Assembly (NCBI GenBank): GCA_902729315.2
Contig: LR746271.1
Span: 4,980,001 to 5,044,000, forward strand
Origin: Spirodela intermedia
Lineage: Eukaryota > Streptophyta > Magnoliopsida > Alismatales > Araceae
Direction of reading: 5' to 3'
Length of the DNA: 64,000 bases
Under the pieces are notes generated by a model that was not told the origin of the DNA, did not search any database, and was given only the letters and a program-made list of their open reading frames with translations. Position 1 is the stretch's first letter, and every line of letters starts with the position of its first letter. A program made the translations under genes and the position numbers. Below are positions 33,656-46,100 of this stretch, piece by piece.

Positions 33656-35313
33656 TGATGTCTTCATTATCATGAGTTAATAATTAGTAAATAATATAGT
33701 TTTAGCCTTAAATCATGATAAATAGACTTATATTTGTGTTAAAGTATGGAAAGTGGTTTTCAATGGATTAACCTGAATTTTTGGCTAATTATGTGATTTT
33801 TTATGAATTTATATAATTTTTATAGTCTTATTTTTTAGATAAATAAAGAAAATAAAATTAAAATAAAAATATAGCAAAATGAGGGAAACCCACCAGCCAA
33901 TTGGGCTCACAAGTGGGTCGGAAGCGTAGTCAGGGAGGAGTTGTGAGCAGGGGCTTGAGTGGTTAGGACCGATGAGGACATGTGTGTGCCACTCCCCTTC
34001 TATGTCACCGGTGGCTAATTGACTGTGGGGCAAGGAGTAATTATACACAAGGGAGAAAGAGACTTACTTGTAAATATAATATTATTATATATTTACTCAA
34101 AATTTCAACACACAAATAATGTGGGACTAAACCTTTTATTTATAATAGAGATATAACATGACGACATCGTTTGATAAAGTCATCAGAGTACTTATTTCAA
34201 TCTCTTATGTAGGAGGACAACTAGCAAAGGTTCTAATTCTCTTAGAGTCAAAACTCATATTTTTATCTGATTATCACAACTTTCTTCATTGTTGATGAAG
34301 GATTAAGTCTCCAAAATCAAGATCATCGGTAAAAATCTTATCAACGTAATTCGCAAAACATTGTTACTAAAACTGTTGAATGATTTGTAATAATAGGATT
34401 GCAAATTCATTGAGTAAATTATCTCTAATTGATCGATGAATAAGTTATCATTAAGAAGAAGACAATCTACCGAGAGACAAGTCATTACCTCTTGAGAGTA
34501 TACCAGATGCAATGAAGAGCCTCCTCTTATTGTGCAAACTTGAGGATTAAATTCACTAACACACATCCCACCTTCATCTAGTTCTTCTCTGTCGGGTGAC
34601 AACTGTTGGAGAGCTACAAAGTCACTATTTTTCCACTCCACCAGATAACAGCCGTTGGAGATGATTCGACAACCCATTTCATTGATTTTAGACTTTGCAA
34701 GGAGATCTAGAGATTGCTCACATTGTCCTTGTCCAAAGAGAGCCTTCAAGGCTGTAGACAATACATGACGATCCTCTCAAACGCTTAGGATTTTGGTATA
34801 TCATCAACACATCACCATTGTGACGCTAAAACTCTATTTTTTTACTTTCAAGTAATTTAAATTTAAATTTACCAAGCTATATTTTGTTCAATTACAATTT
34901 TTTTTACTTTTATAAATTTTAATTTGATCAATTAAATTATCTATAATCACTTAAATAAGAATTATCAAGTAGAACTCTATTTCTGTCTGATTTACATTCT
35001 CCAAGTGTTGACATCATCTTAACGTCTGGACCCTTATTTTCCTTTTTTGTAAATTTTAAATATATTTTATTTTTATTTCTTAGTATAAAATTTATAAAAA
35101 ATAGTATTCTCTGAAGAAAGTTTTAAATAATTACCTGAAATTTTATTACATCCCTATGATCAATTGAAAAAATTATTACTATTTTTGAAAGTTTTTGTTG
35201 AATTATAATTGACATATTTGTTCAGAAATACTTCTAAATATCTAAAAATTCATATTTTTTAATTTTATAAATTTTAAATTTGTGTGATTTATTATACAAC
35301 GAGTAAGTCACAT
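33656..35313 (+). mobile_element. Solo LTR of the gag-only family (TSD ATAAT)
   Basis: It starts TGATGTCTTCATTATCATG at 33656 and ends AAGTCACATCA at 35313 (1658 bp). ATAAT is present on both sides (33651-33655 and 35314-35318). Antisense integrase sequence continues on either side, so this is a clean insertion reduced to a solo LTR by LTR-LTR recombination. Confidence 0.92.
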
Positions 35314-36429
35314 CAATAATCAACTTTACCTACTCATGCCAAATTATGTTTATGTTAGAGGAGAGCTAGGGTATCTTATTTGTAGATGATTTTCAAAGGG
35401 TGTGGTTTTGGTTAATGAACTAAAATTAATATTGAACAAGTATTTTGTCCAATTATAAAACCACAAGTGAAACATCTTAGGCAAGTCTTGAGGCTATAAC
35501 TTAAAATTTTTTGTTGGATACCAAATTATGAATGATTAAAGCTTATTAATTGAAAGAGGGTCCAAATGATTCTCTTGCATAATCAACTTAGAATTGACTA
35601 AACAAGGTCATGATAATTCTATGGTTTATAGAGTGAGAAAATCTGATCATCAAGATAATGCATCAGCTGCCCTATTCTCAACTCTCACTTTGTGATTGAT
35701 CTCAAATTTGAAGCTAATAATTTTACAGAGCCATTTTTGGTAGTGTCAATGAATCTTCTATTGGTCTACCCTAAAGTTAAGGGGACATTGATTTTAAAAA
35801 TTATTATAAATTTATTTTCTAGCAAATACTATCATTTTAATGTGGTGAGGACAATTTTTATCAGCTCTTTTTCATAGTCAATCTTGTTTTTGACATTAGG
35901 AGCATAAACTTAATAGAAGAAAGTGATGATTTTTTTACTTTACATTTGCACCGCCCCTTACTCCTTTGTTGAAAGCACTAACTTTGAGTTTGAAAGATTA
36001 GAAAAATTCTATAAGAGCTAATATTGACATGTGATGAGAGAATTTTTTAGCAAGTAGAAGGTTTCTACTTCTGGATTCTATTTGAAGATAAGCATTTGAA
36101 GAGTTGGGTTAGCAGCCATGCAATAAACTCAAAGTTTTTGATGAAACCTTGTTCACATTTTTAGGTTAAAATAAAACACGTCAAATTCAATAATTATATT
36201 GCCCTTAAAAATCTATAAATTAGCTTTGAAATGTTGGTGTGTTCAAGTTGATCCTCTAGGAAAATAGTAAAATTCTTATTACCAAATTCTATTATGAAAT
36301 ACTTTTTGAGCAAAATGATTGATTTTAAGAAAGACTATGGAAAATAATTGTATCTAATTCTCAATTGTTGCTATTACATTTTCATTAAAAAGAAGACAAC
36401 ACTAACAAAATGTTTAAAGAAGGAGAAGG

Positions 36430-37550
36430 AAAAAGAGGAGAAAATGGATTAACAAGGTTTCTATGTACATCAGCATTTGAAATGGAAATTAAAATAGTTG
36501 ACACTATTTTGGTTGCAGGAAAATGAACTAAAATACTATATTGGAATTAGATTTGTTCGTGTATCACCCAAGGATGAAAAGAAGTACCATAAATGGAATT
36601 CAAAAAGATATTTACCAACTAAACCTAGAGCTGAAATAAGATTCAAAGTTGTCATGTGCATGTCACCAACATGAGTAAAATAAGAACTGAAATAAGATTC
36701 AAACAATTATTTACAGGTTCCCTTATTATGCTCCTACCTTGTCTCCACCTGTCACGTGGAGAGAGCTAAGCCACTAGAGATGAGGGTTTGATTCACATTG
36801 CCATCCTCAACTCATGGGAACATGTTGTTTACTGTAAGCTACAGGGGACACACCTTGTTGACCATAGCCACTACTGTGCTCACCTCCATTTGTCACTCAA
36901 GAAGAGAGCATGTCATCCCCATCACCACTGTCCTCATATCAATGCCACGCCACCATGCTCACACCAATGACATTTCCACCATCGCCATTGCAACAAGTCA
37001 TTGTTGCTGTTGCCACCAACCTCACACCCTCTGCCTATCAACTGGTGGACTACATGCCCTAGCTCCCATTGACCCTATTTCTCCATGATGGGCTGAGATT
37101 GGGTCTGATATATTCAGTCCACTATCAAGCCTGAGATTCCTCTAAAAATCTCAATAAATCTGTTCAAATTCTAATTTTCCTTTTTCTAGTATTCTCTACA
37201 CTTCTCTTGTCACTTAAAACTTCTCAAGGTATTAACCTTGAATATTCTGGTTAATATAAATTAAATCACAAAATAAACATTTCTCAAGAATGATATTCAA
37301 ATGAAATAACTTGGATGGAATATGTTCTAAAATCTATTTAATCTTTTCTATAATCTGATTAAATTTGACACTAATTAATATGGTATTAATTATCACTTTT
37401 ACTTGATTATCATATAAGAATAGGTATTATCAAATATCTAAAGTAATAAGTCAACTTGAGAAAGTCATGGAATTCTTCAAGTTGGTTGAAGGAGGCCAAT
37501 AAAGTAATACCTCTACTTTGTTGGTATCAGCAATCATCCTATTAGTGAAA
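36430..37550. other. Unrecognised insert-like segment within the antisense gypsy element
   Basis: It lies between RT core and RT C-terminal remnants, where a few hundred bases are expected. It includes a less AT-rich part with His/Pro-rich plus-strand frames (36788-37088) without recognisable protein. No termini or duplications identified. Confidence 0.35.
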
Positions 37551-39424
37551 TCTTTGACTCAAATATGTGATCTTTGATGACCCATTTTTTGTGTTAACAT
37601 CTAATCGATTGGATTGAAAATAATGAAAATAATGAAATTAAAAGGTACTCAAATGTACTTAAATATACACTAAAAATTAAAAAAATATCAAAAAGGATAA
37701 TAAATGTGTATGGAACTTTGCTGAAAATTTTGGTTCATAAGAGTTTGAAATAGAATTGGTGTCTTTGAAAGACCTAAGGACATTACAAGAAACTCATAAT
37801 ATCCTTCATTCATATAAAATATAAATTTTAAACATCATCTTTCATAAGCAAATCTGATGATATCTTTAAGCAGCAATCTAGCTTGAAAGATAAACTACTT
37901 TGTATAATTCATCATTTAGTTCTCAAAAACTAGAATAAGAAACCTATCTAACATCATGTCTTAGTTGGGAGTGAGGTAATCCACACAAAATTTCCATCCA
38001 ATGTCTTCTTTTCTTACATGCACAATTGGAGTTGAATAGGGACAATTAAATAACAAATAGCTTTAACCTCATACCTTTGTCTCACATGTTTCTCAATTTT
38101 AAAATTTTTTGAAAGTAAAAACATCAAAATTTGATGTTTATGGACCAACTACAGTCCTCTAATGGACTTGGATAATCTACTTCACATTTTGATATAAGGT
38201 TAATAATGCCCTTAAAATTTTTTAGAAAATTATCTCAAACTAAGCCTTTAAAGCAAATAGGTTACTGTTGATTGAATGGTCTAGTAGATAAAGTTTGATG
38301 ACAAAATCTCACTCCATTACTTTAGCTAATGCTTCAGGAGTCAGTCTTCTTGAACAACTAATACTTGTAATTCTTTGGGATGTCTATGCCCAGGGGGAAA
38401 TTTTTCATTATAGAAAAAAAATAGGCCATGCACTTGTTGTGTTTGAATCTTGGCCAACATGAAGTTGATCCTCTTGTTCTGTCTTGCAATGAGCTTTCTT
38501 GCAATGTTAAATGAGCCATTAGCCCATGGAGTCTTGTTGCTATCATCCCCTAGCCATGGATGAAATATTTTTGGTCCCTTCCTCCTATGTATGAGGTATA
38601 AAAGTTTTGAGACTTTTTAATATTGGTATTATTATTACTATCAAGATGTTTTAAAGTATTATTTTTCATTTATACTTTATTAGCAGCCTTCATTATTGCC
38701 TTAAACCTGACTAGCTCAAAGAGTAGTACCTCAATTAGAATCACTTCTTATAATCATTTGAAAAATATATTCTTGATGATATCTTTGAGAAGATCTCCCA
38801 TTACTACAACTATTAATTCAATTCCTCTTAATATTCTACAACCAATCCGTTCTACCTAATTTCTTGGAATGTCTAACTAAGTAATCCAATTTGATTGAAA
38901 GTGAAGAGCTCAAATAATTGGTGCCTTTATTGCACCCAATTGTGGAATATTTTTCATGTGTTTACTTACCTATTTAAACCACACTAGCTTTTCTTTCCAC
39001 ACTCAATCTTCTGTCATGAGCTTATCATCCTCTATGAACTACGACATTGAGAATAATAATTTTGTTGTGAAAACACATCCTTCTATTAAAAATAGACATC
39101 GTAAGGAAGGTTTGAGGTAGACTGGTGATTATTTCGAGATGATGTTGCTTGTTAGAATGTGTTTGATTTTTCGACTTGATTGTGAGTGGGCCAATCTCAA
39201 CTAATTCACTAAGATTTCAGTCTTCTTGGAGGCCCATTTGTGACATCAAAGAGCCTCCAACATCTTAAAAATAATTCTGAGGTGTCGTTTGTTCACCAAA
39301 GTCTTGTCATGATTTTTCTTGACAAGAATAATTCTGAGCCTTGAATAGTTTCATTTTCACATTGCTTGCATTAAGAGACTATGCAATGACATCAATTTGA
39401 TCAGGGATGATGATCAAAGAAAAG

Positions 39425-39537
39425 AACTAGACTGCAAAAGAGTTAGAACATCACACCAAAGTTGGACCTGCTGTAAGAACTCTTGTCACTATGGTAAATA
39501 GAGAGAGAATAGTGGAGTGGAAAGTAGAGGAGAGACA

Positions 39538-39577
<40 letters not shown>

Positions 39578-39790
39578 GGAGAGAATAATGGATAATGGCA
39601 AATACACTTCTGCTTTTACCCTTTTTTCCTCCCCTTTACCTACAATTATAAACCCACTTTTATAAGAGTAAGAGGGTTGCTTATTGCTCTTACTTAGTAA
39701 CTACCAATGGCCCACACCTGATTTGTATTATGATCCCTCTTAATCTTGGAAAGTATAGGGAGCATTTTCAAAAAAGCCCCTAGAGGGAGC
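39425..39790 (-). mobile_element. Probable 5' LTR of the antisense gypsy element
   Basis: The order GGACCTGCTGTAAGAACTCTT, GA-rich run, AATACAC...TTACC, CCTACAATTATAAACCC and TTAGTAACTACCAA matches 13403-13660. A (GA)n microsatellite at about 39538-39578 is embedded in it. Termini unresolved. Confidence 0.5.
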
Positions 39791-40114
39791 TTCAAAGTTA
39801 TACCCTCACATTCTGTATCTCAAGAGTCTTATAAAAAGATTCAAGCCCATCCGCTCTAATGAACCAGTTCCCCTAGACATAATAATCACAACCCCCACGA
39901 TAATTTTTCTCTAATTTTTTTGGAAATTATATTCCGATAGAAAGCCTCCATTCATTCATTCCATTAAGAAGGGACAGACCCAATGAGCTTAACTCGGTAA
40001 TTAACTCGGAACAGACCCAGTGAGTTGCAGACCACCCCATAAAAAAGAGAGAAGAGAGAGGAAGCCGACAAAAATCCAACCCAGAGGGGGTAGCGAGAGA
40101 GAGACCATAATTTT
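39791..40114. other. 3' flank of the PP2A A-subunit gene
   Basis: No coding sequence. It should include the 3' untranslated region and polyadenylation site of the minus-strand gene ending at 40115. An exact site is not evident. Confidence 0.4.
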
Positions 40115-43100
40115 CTAGGTTGACATCATGACGCTGTCACAGGCGTGGAGAGCCTGGCTGGCGAAGTACCTCACGTCCACATCGGGGTCCTCGCTCAGTT
40201 CCACCAGGGCTGGTCTCACAGTCTGCTCCACAACCTTCCAACATCCATTTGAACCACGAAATTAGAAAAATACGAGACTGACAACGCATTTTGTATGTAT
40301 GTATATATATATATATAAAGATATAATGAGACAGAGAGGGAGAGAGAGGGAGGGAGAGGGAGAGAGTCAGAGGGGGGGAGAGAGAGAGAGAAATTTACTT
40401 ACAGGTTGTTGAAGAATGGGAATAAGAGATTGCAAGACCTTTGCCACGTTAAACTTAATGTTAGGTACCCTGCAAGAAAGAGAGAGCGACCCTCATTCCG
40501 CAGAAACAGAAAGAATCAAGAAGACGACGACGATAAAGAAGAAGAAGAAGAAGAAGAAGTGTGATTTTTTTTCTGCTGAGTTAACCTATCCTTGGAAGCG
40601 GTGATGATCACTGGCAACAGCTTTTGGCATGTGATTTCCGAGCCCATGACGGGAGCAAGCAAGGAGATGGCGTGCAAAATGGTCATCCGATAGAGGTAGT
40701 GCGGGTTGTTTATCTTCTCCATAATCTGCACAACTTATTATCAGAAGATCCGCCAAGAAACATAAAAATAAAAAAAATAAAAAAATCATTCCCCGATCAA
40801 AATAACTCAGCAGGCTCTAAAGTAAGCAAACTACTAGCTCATCAAGTATGCAAAATATCACAACGGTATATGCCTTAATGGGAGGCTGATTCCTAGGTTG
40901 GGATTAGAGGAGGCTGGCCGGATATGCCCTCTCTCTCTCTCTCTCTTCCTGAGTAATGATGCTCTTTTTGCTTCCCCCATCAAGTAAATGCCTTGTTCCA
41001 TGCTCATTTTCGATCAGAAAAATCAAGTGAATGCCCTCATTTTAAGTCCTATTTCATGTCCCCAGGTATTTTTTTTACTGGAATTAGATAAATATTTAGG
41101 TGCCCACTTCATTCATACTTTTGACCGTACACTCTCATCTCGTCTACATCTGAGCTGTGATGAGAAGAAGACTTTTTCTCAATGCAGAAGCCGAAAACAG
41201 GGGAGAGGCCAAAGGGAAGTCAACCCCCAAGTCACAAAAAAAAAAAAAAAAGCAACATGAATGAGAGAGATGCAAAGGGAGACGGAGCGCCACAATTCAG
41301 TACCAGGTAAAATAAATATCATAGGCAGCCCTCGCAGCAAAACTACTCAGAAGGCTAGAAACTAATCCCAAGGACCTGGATTGGATCTAAATATAGCAAC
41401 ACCTGCAGCACAGCATACCACTTGTGGGTTTTACTCCTAAAAAGTTCATGGATTCGGTGTTCCTTGATCAATAATGAACAGCCTGAGGAAATTGCCATGT
41501 GGCATCCAATGGAATTGGGCTATTTAGAGTAAGTTGGAGGAGGCTTAGCTTGTCCCAGGAATTTAAAAAAAAAAAACCTTGCAACTCGGATCTAAACCAG
41601 TTAAAAAAGATTTGATAGCCCACAAGGGAACCTGTTATCTCTGCTGCAATCGAAATAATATGTTGCAGAAGTAACAAGTAAGAAGATCACCTGAGGAATA
41701 ATATGTTGCAGAGCCCAGTCTGGGCCAAATTCCTCGGCGAGACGCTTCAAGTTATTAGCAGCTGCATCGCGAATCGAGTAAACCTGTAGTTTTCCAAGAA
41801 CAGCTAATTGGTACTAGAGATGATTCTCAAAAAGCTTGGAATCTATCAACACAGGAGTTGAAAAGAAGCCTCCGGTTTATGTGGGATAAAAAGTGCGCAA
41901 ATAAGAATTTTCCCAAAAGAGCAAAAGATAAAGGAATTAGAGATGAAAGTATTTCAATAAAACGAATATGGAAGATTAGTCCGCCCATGGTAGGCAAGTG
42001 TATAAGCTTCTCCCTCTTTTAAGATAGAAAAAAAAAGATAGATAACTAGATAGAGAGAGAGAGAGAGAGAGAAAGAAAGATAAAGAGAGAGATAGAGAGG
42101 AGAGAGAAAGAGAGAAAGAGAGAAAGGGAGATAGACAGAGAGCAAAATAGATAGATAGAGAGGGATAGAAAGAGAGGAGAATCTCACTTCAACTGCTGAC
42201 ATTAACAAGCGAAAAAAGTTTTCTCATTAATCTAAATGAAACAAGCACTTGATTAACAACTGCTTTTCACAGTAAGTAACACACATGTCTTCAGAGACGT
42301 AATAATGGTATGATGAAACTCGTGCATCCAAAGGATGACATAATAATGGTTTTAAAGAAGCATACATATTGACATTTGATGTTGCAAACAAAGAGATCGT
42401 CACGTACCTTATCTTCCAACCAGTGCATACATAGTGTCCCAAGCTCGTCATTAAAAAAGCCTACGCCCAGCTGGCTTGCTAAAAGTGGGATGTACTCAAT
42501 TATAGCAAGACGAACACGCCAATGTCTATCCTCTGCAAGCTCCACAATGGCCGGCAACAATGACTGGGACAATAGGTCAACACCGATCACCTACAAAAGA
42601 TATCAGAAATTAATTGCTTCAAACTGTTCGAGAGTAAAATATAATTCGGGCCAGAAATATAGGCTTATACTTGGTAAGCCTAACTAATTAATTTATCTAT
42701 TAGGAACAGGAAATGTCCCAGATAGACACGGTCCACATCTTTAGTCCTCATCTGCACTGGCAACAGACTGGAAAACAAGAAAATCAGACACTTTGGGCAT
42801 GTTATAAAAACTTGTCACAAAAATGGATGGATCTCCAGAGTAAAGCTCCCCCTTCAAAAACCTCTCCTGATTCTTTCCTCTCCCCAAACAAATACATGGC
42901 CCTTCTTGCCAGGTTGGGGTGGAAGAAGATATAAATATCGAGCAGATGGCAGCAAAGAAAGCCGCATGTCAAGGCAGACAATGTTTTGAATTATCCATTT
43001 ATGCTTTGCACAATCACACCTGCCTCCCCTCTTCTTCTTCTTCTCCTTCTTCTTCTTTTTCTATTGATGAATATAGGTGGAAACCTCCTGCCCTTCTCCT

Positions 43101-46100
43101 TCTCTGGCTCTTCCCCTTAGCACAGAACTTAAGCCTGCTGCCAACCTTGGGACAAGTCAATTTTTTAGTCTTCCTCCACTTCAAAGGAAGATCAAGACGC
43201 CATCATTGCCACAAACCAAAGTGCTCTTACTAGGAAACCTCTCATTATAAGCGCATTGTAATCCAAGGGGTTCGTGTGAAATAAATAATCTATTTCATTA
43301 GAAGAAATGGTGTCAACGATCCGCCCAGAATTGCAAGCTAATCCCAATATTTGACTCCCCAAAGCACCAGATGTCCACACATTGCAGTGCAACTGATCCA
43401 AACGTCAATGCAGGCTGTAATCGTAGAAATAGTAATGTCTGCAACAAATTCAGGTAAAACGTCTACATTTATCTTGAACTATACATTTTTTCCATTTTTA
43501 TTCATGGAACAATGCTTCTGTCCCCTTTGTTTAAGAGTATAGGATTGCCTCCGGGATCTACTGGATAAATGAACGAAGCAAAGGTAGCATTGCCGATTTG
43601 CTTTCCCATAATTTTGACTGTAAAAACGTTAAAATTTATGAAAAACACAAAGCAAGCTAGCATCCACCGCGTATGTTTGTACGTTTTCTTGCTCGTTCCT
43701 GGGAAGAATCTTAAGAAAAAATAAATATAATACATTACTCTCAGTAGTTTATAGATGGTACTTGATATTAAAAACCCGTGAGAGAATGGCAATCGATGGC
43801 GTCAAATGTCTTCTGTTCTTTACAAGTCCCCACAGAACTATCTGCAACTACAACTATCCAAGCGACTACCAGATAGCACTACTTCCACCTTTAATATATT
43901 TAAAGGCATCATTTCATAACAAAAGTGCAGATCCAATGAGATATATCTGAATGCCACCTACATGATCTACAAAATACATATAAGATACCACAACATCCAC
44001 TTCACTTCCCTGCAGAATTTGATACTTGATTAAAAAAAAACATCACCAAGAGAAATGTACTTTATTAAATCAATTCATCTTACGATGTGGCCACAGTTAA
44101 CGAAAGCAAGGATAAAATGCATCAAGAAAAAGACTCCAAATAAACAATCAAGAAAAGTAAAAACATTATGTGCACGGGCAAGGGCAATAAACTGTTTAAC
44201 AGCAAAAACCAAAAGAAAAAAAAACTCAAACCTGATTCACTTGGTCGAGCTTGCTAATTATATTCAATCGAACATCAGGAAATTCATCTTTCAAAAGGGA
44301 GAGAAAGATTGGCAGAAGCTGCTCGATTGTGGCATCCTATAATATGCAAACCATTAATTTCGCTAGTAAATAAAGTTTCTGCGACAGGTAAATGTGTTAA
44401 ACATGATCACACGACAGAACAGTTTGACCGAGACCAATTTCGTACAAACAGAATCTTTGGTAATTTGTAAACACATGAAGACAAAACAACTTTGTAAGAT
44501 AATAAAAAATCAAAACAATAAGAATATCAATTCTGGTGACTTGTAACCGTATGCCTTACAGATGAAGAGATACTTGAGATAAGAATCATATCCACAAGAA
44601 AAATCAACAAAGAGGAATCCACGAGAAAGCAGTAGCAGTATTTAGAAGAGATTGAAGAAAATGAAAAGATATAGAACCAACAAAGAGGAAGCACACTCAT
44701 CTCTTTCGGTATCAATGGCCAGAAGACACATGACTCAGCTAAAACATTTCAAGAATGGATTTAGACATTTTTGACTCCGCTGTGTACCAGTAGTGATTTC
44801 CAGCACCCAACTAGAAAATATATCCACAAATTGGTATACAGCATTGTGCTCTTTTTATATATAAGTTGACATAACCCAGTCTGAATCATTCTAGCGGGAT
44901 TGACTTGATACTTCCAATTCCAAGTATAGACTGAGATCAGGTAACCAAAGGGAATATATTAACAGAATTCTATGGAAGTTGATGCAAGTAGCAGCCAGTC
45001 ACCACAATCAGATTTTAGTTTTCCCACTTTCCAGATTACCGTACAACACTGTGAAATGTGTTTCCATATCATTCCGAGGACAGTTGGTCGCATTAAGTTT
45101 ATGCACTGGGTCCGAAATCCTTATGCCCTAAATAAATCCTTATGCCCTACATATCATATCAGATTAGTTTTAGGTGAGTGACTACGAGAAGCCTATGGTG
45201 GTAATCAAGGCTGCCCAGCATCACTTAACTTATATGCGATTTTTTGGCCTAATAAAAGGTTTCCCTTTATAGCTGACCTTCATAAGATTATAATAACCTG
45301 GTCCACATGAGGAAAAAGTGAGTTGTGTTTGTCCTTGATGTTGAATCTCACTTATTGAATGTTCGTTCATTTAATCTAAGGAAATGTGCACAGAAGCAGA
45401 TTAGTCAGAAGATGAGTTCCCGCCTGAGAAAGCACTATTTTCTGCATTAAGTTGTGTCAAAGCAACAAAATATGTCCTATATTCAGCAAAAACCGCCAGA
45501 TAAAATGGATGTTATGCCAGAGTGCTTCGCTTTTAAGGATACAGTAATGATTGTTGCTTTCCTTAAGCAGACACCAAGAAAGCAGACAACCATATCAGAA
45601 GGTTCAGTAAGAAAACGACAAAAAAAAACCAGATAGATTATATTCCCCAGATAAAACATAAAGGACACCAAGAGAAATTGCATTAGTTTATTCTCTTAAA
45701 AGCATCATTTATTCTATAATCCTAACAACAGAACCTTCACCGAAGTTCACAAAAATGGAACATGATAAAGAAAAACCAGAAAAATTAAAATTAAGGGAAA
45801 AAATCAAATTAGGATGCATGACCAACGAAAAAAAGACAAAAGAGTATTACATTCACTTCAGATGTAAATCATGGAACACCTTAGAAACTACAAAGCAAAA
45901 GTTTCAACTGTTTTTCTTCTTTGTTTTTAAAGCAATTTCATTTCACAAAGTAAGCATATACATATACCTTTCCAAGAACTGGTGCCATTCCCATGATAAC
46001 TGATGCCAAGGCTGAACGAACATGCTGCGAAGAGTCTGATGACAATTCCTGCAGCCAAAAAGTTCCATACAAAAGAGATCAAAAGGGAACATTCAAAAAA

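Larger units (their letters stand above)
33211..39300 (-). pseudogene. Antisense gypsy gag-RT-RNase H-integrase remnant
   Basis: Read from high to low coordinates, broken minus-strand frames show several domains. A knuckle remnant lies at about 38345-38445 (NEKFPPGHRHPKEL). The RT start is at about 37960-38045 (PYSTPIVHVRKEDIG and WKFCVDYLTPN). The RT core is at about 37735-37815 (YYEFLVMSLGLSKTPILFQ, Tyr-Asp catalytic pair not preserved). The RT end is at about 36080-36330 (GFIKNFEFIAWLLTQL). RNase H lies at about 35640-35880 (YEKELIKIVLTTLK). Integrase is at about 35319-35640, and its C-terminal part at 33211-33650 (VVPYFCGPYKILEYI). A solo LTR at 33656-35313 splits integrase. The spacing between RT core and RT end is about 1 kb too long, so another insertion probably lies within 36430-37550. 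All domains carry stops. Confidence 0.78.

Noticed and set aside
42913-43401. Open frames within PP2AA introns, such as 42919-43233 and 43192-43401
   Set aside because: They lie between verified exons with correct splice sites and show no protein similarity.
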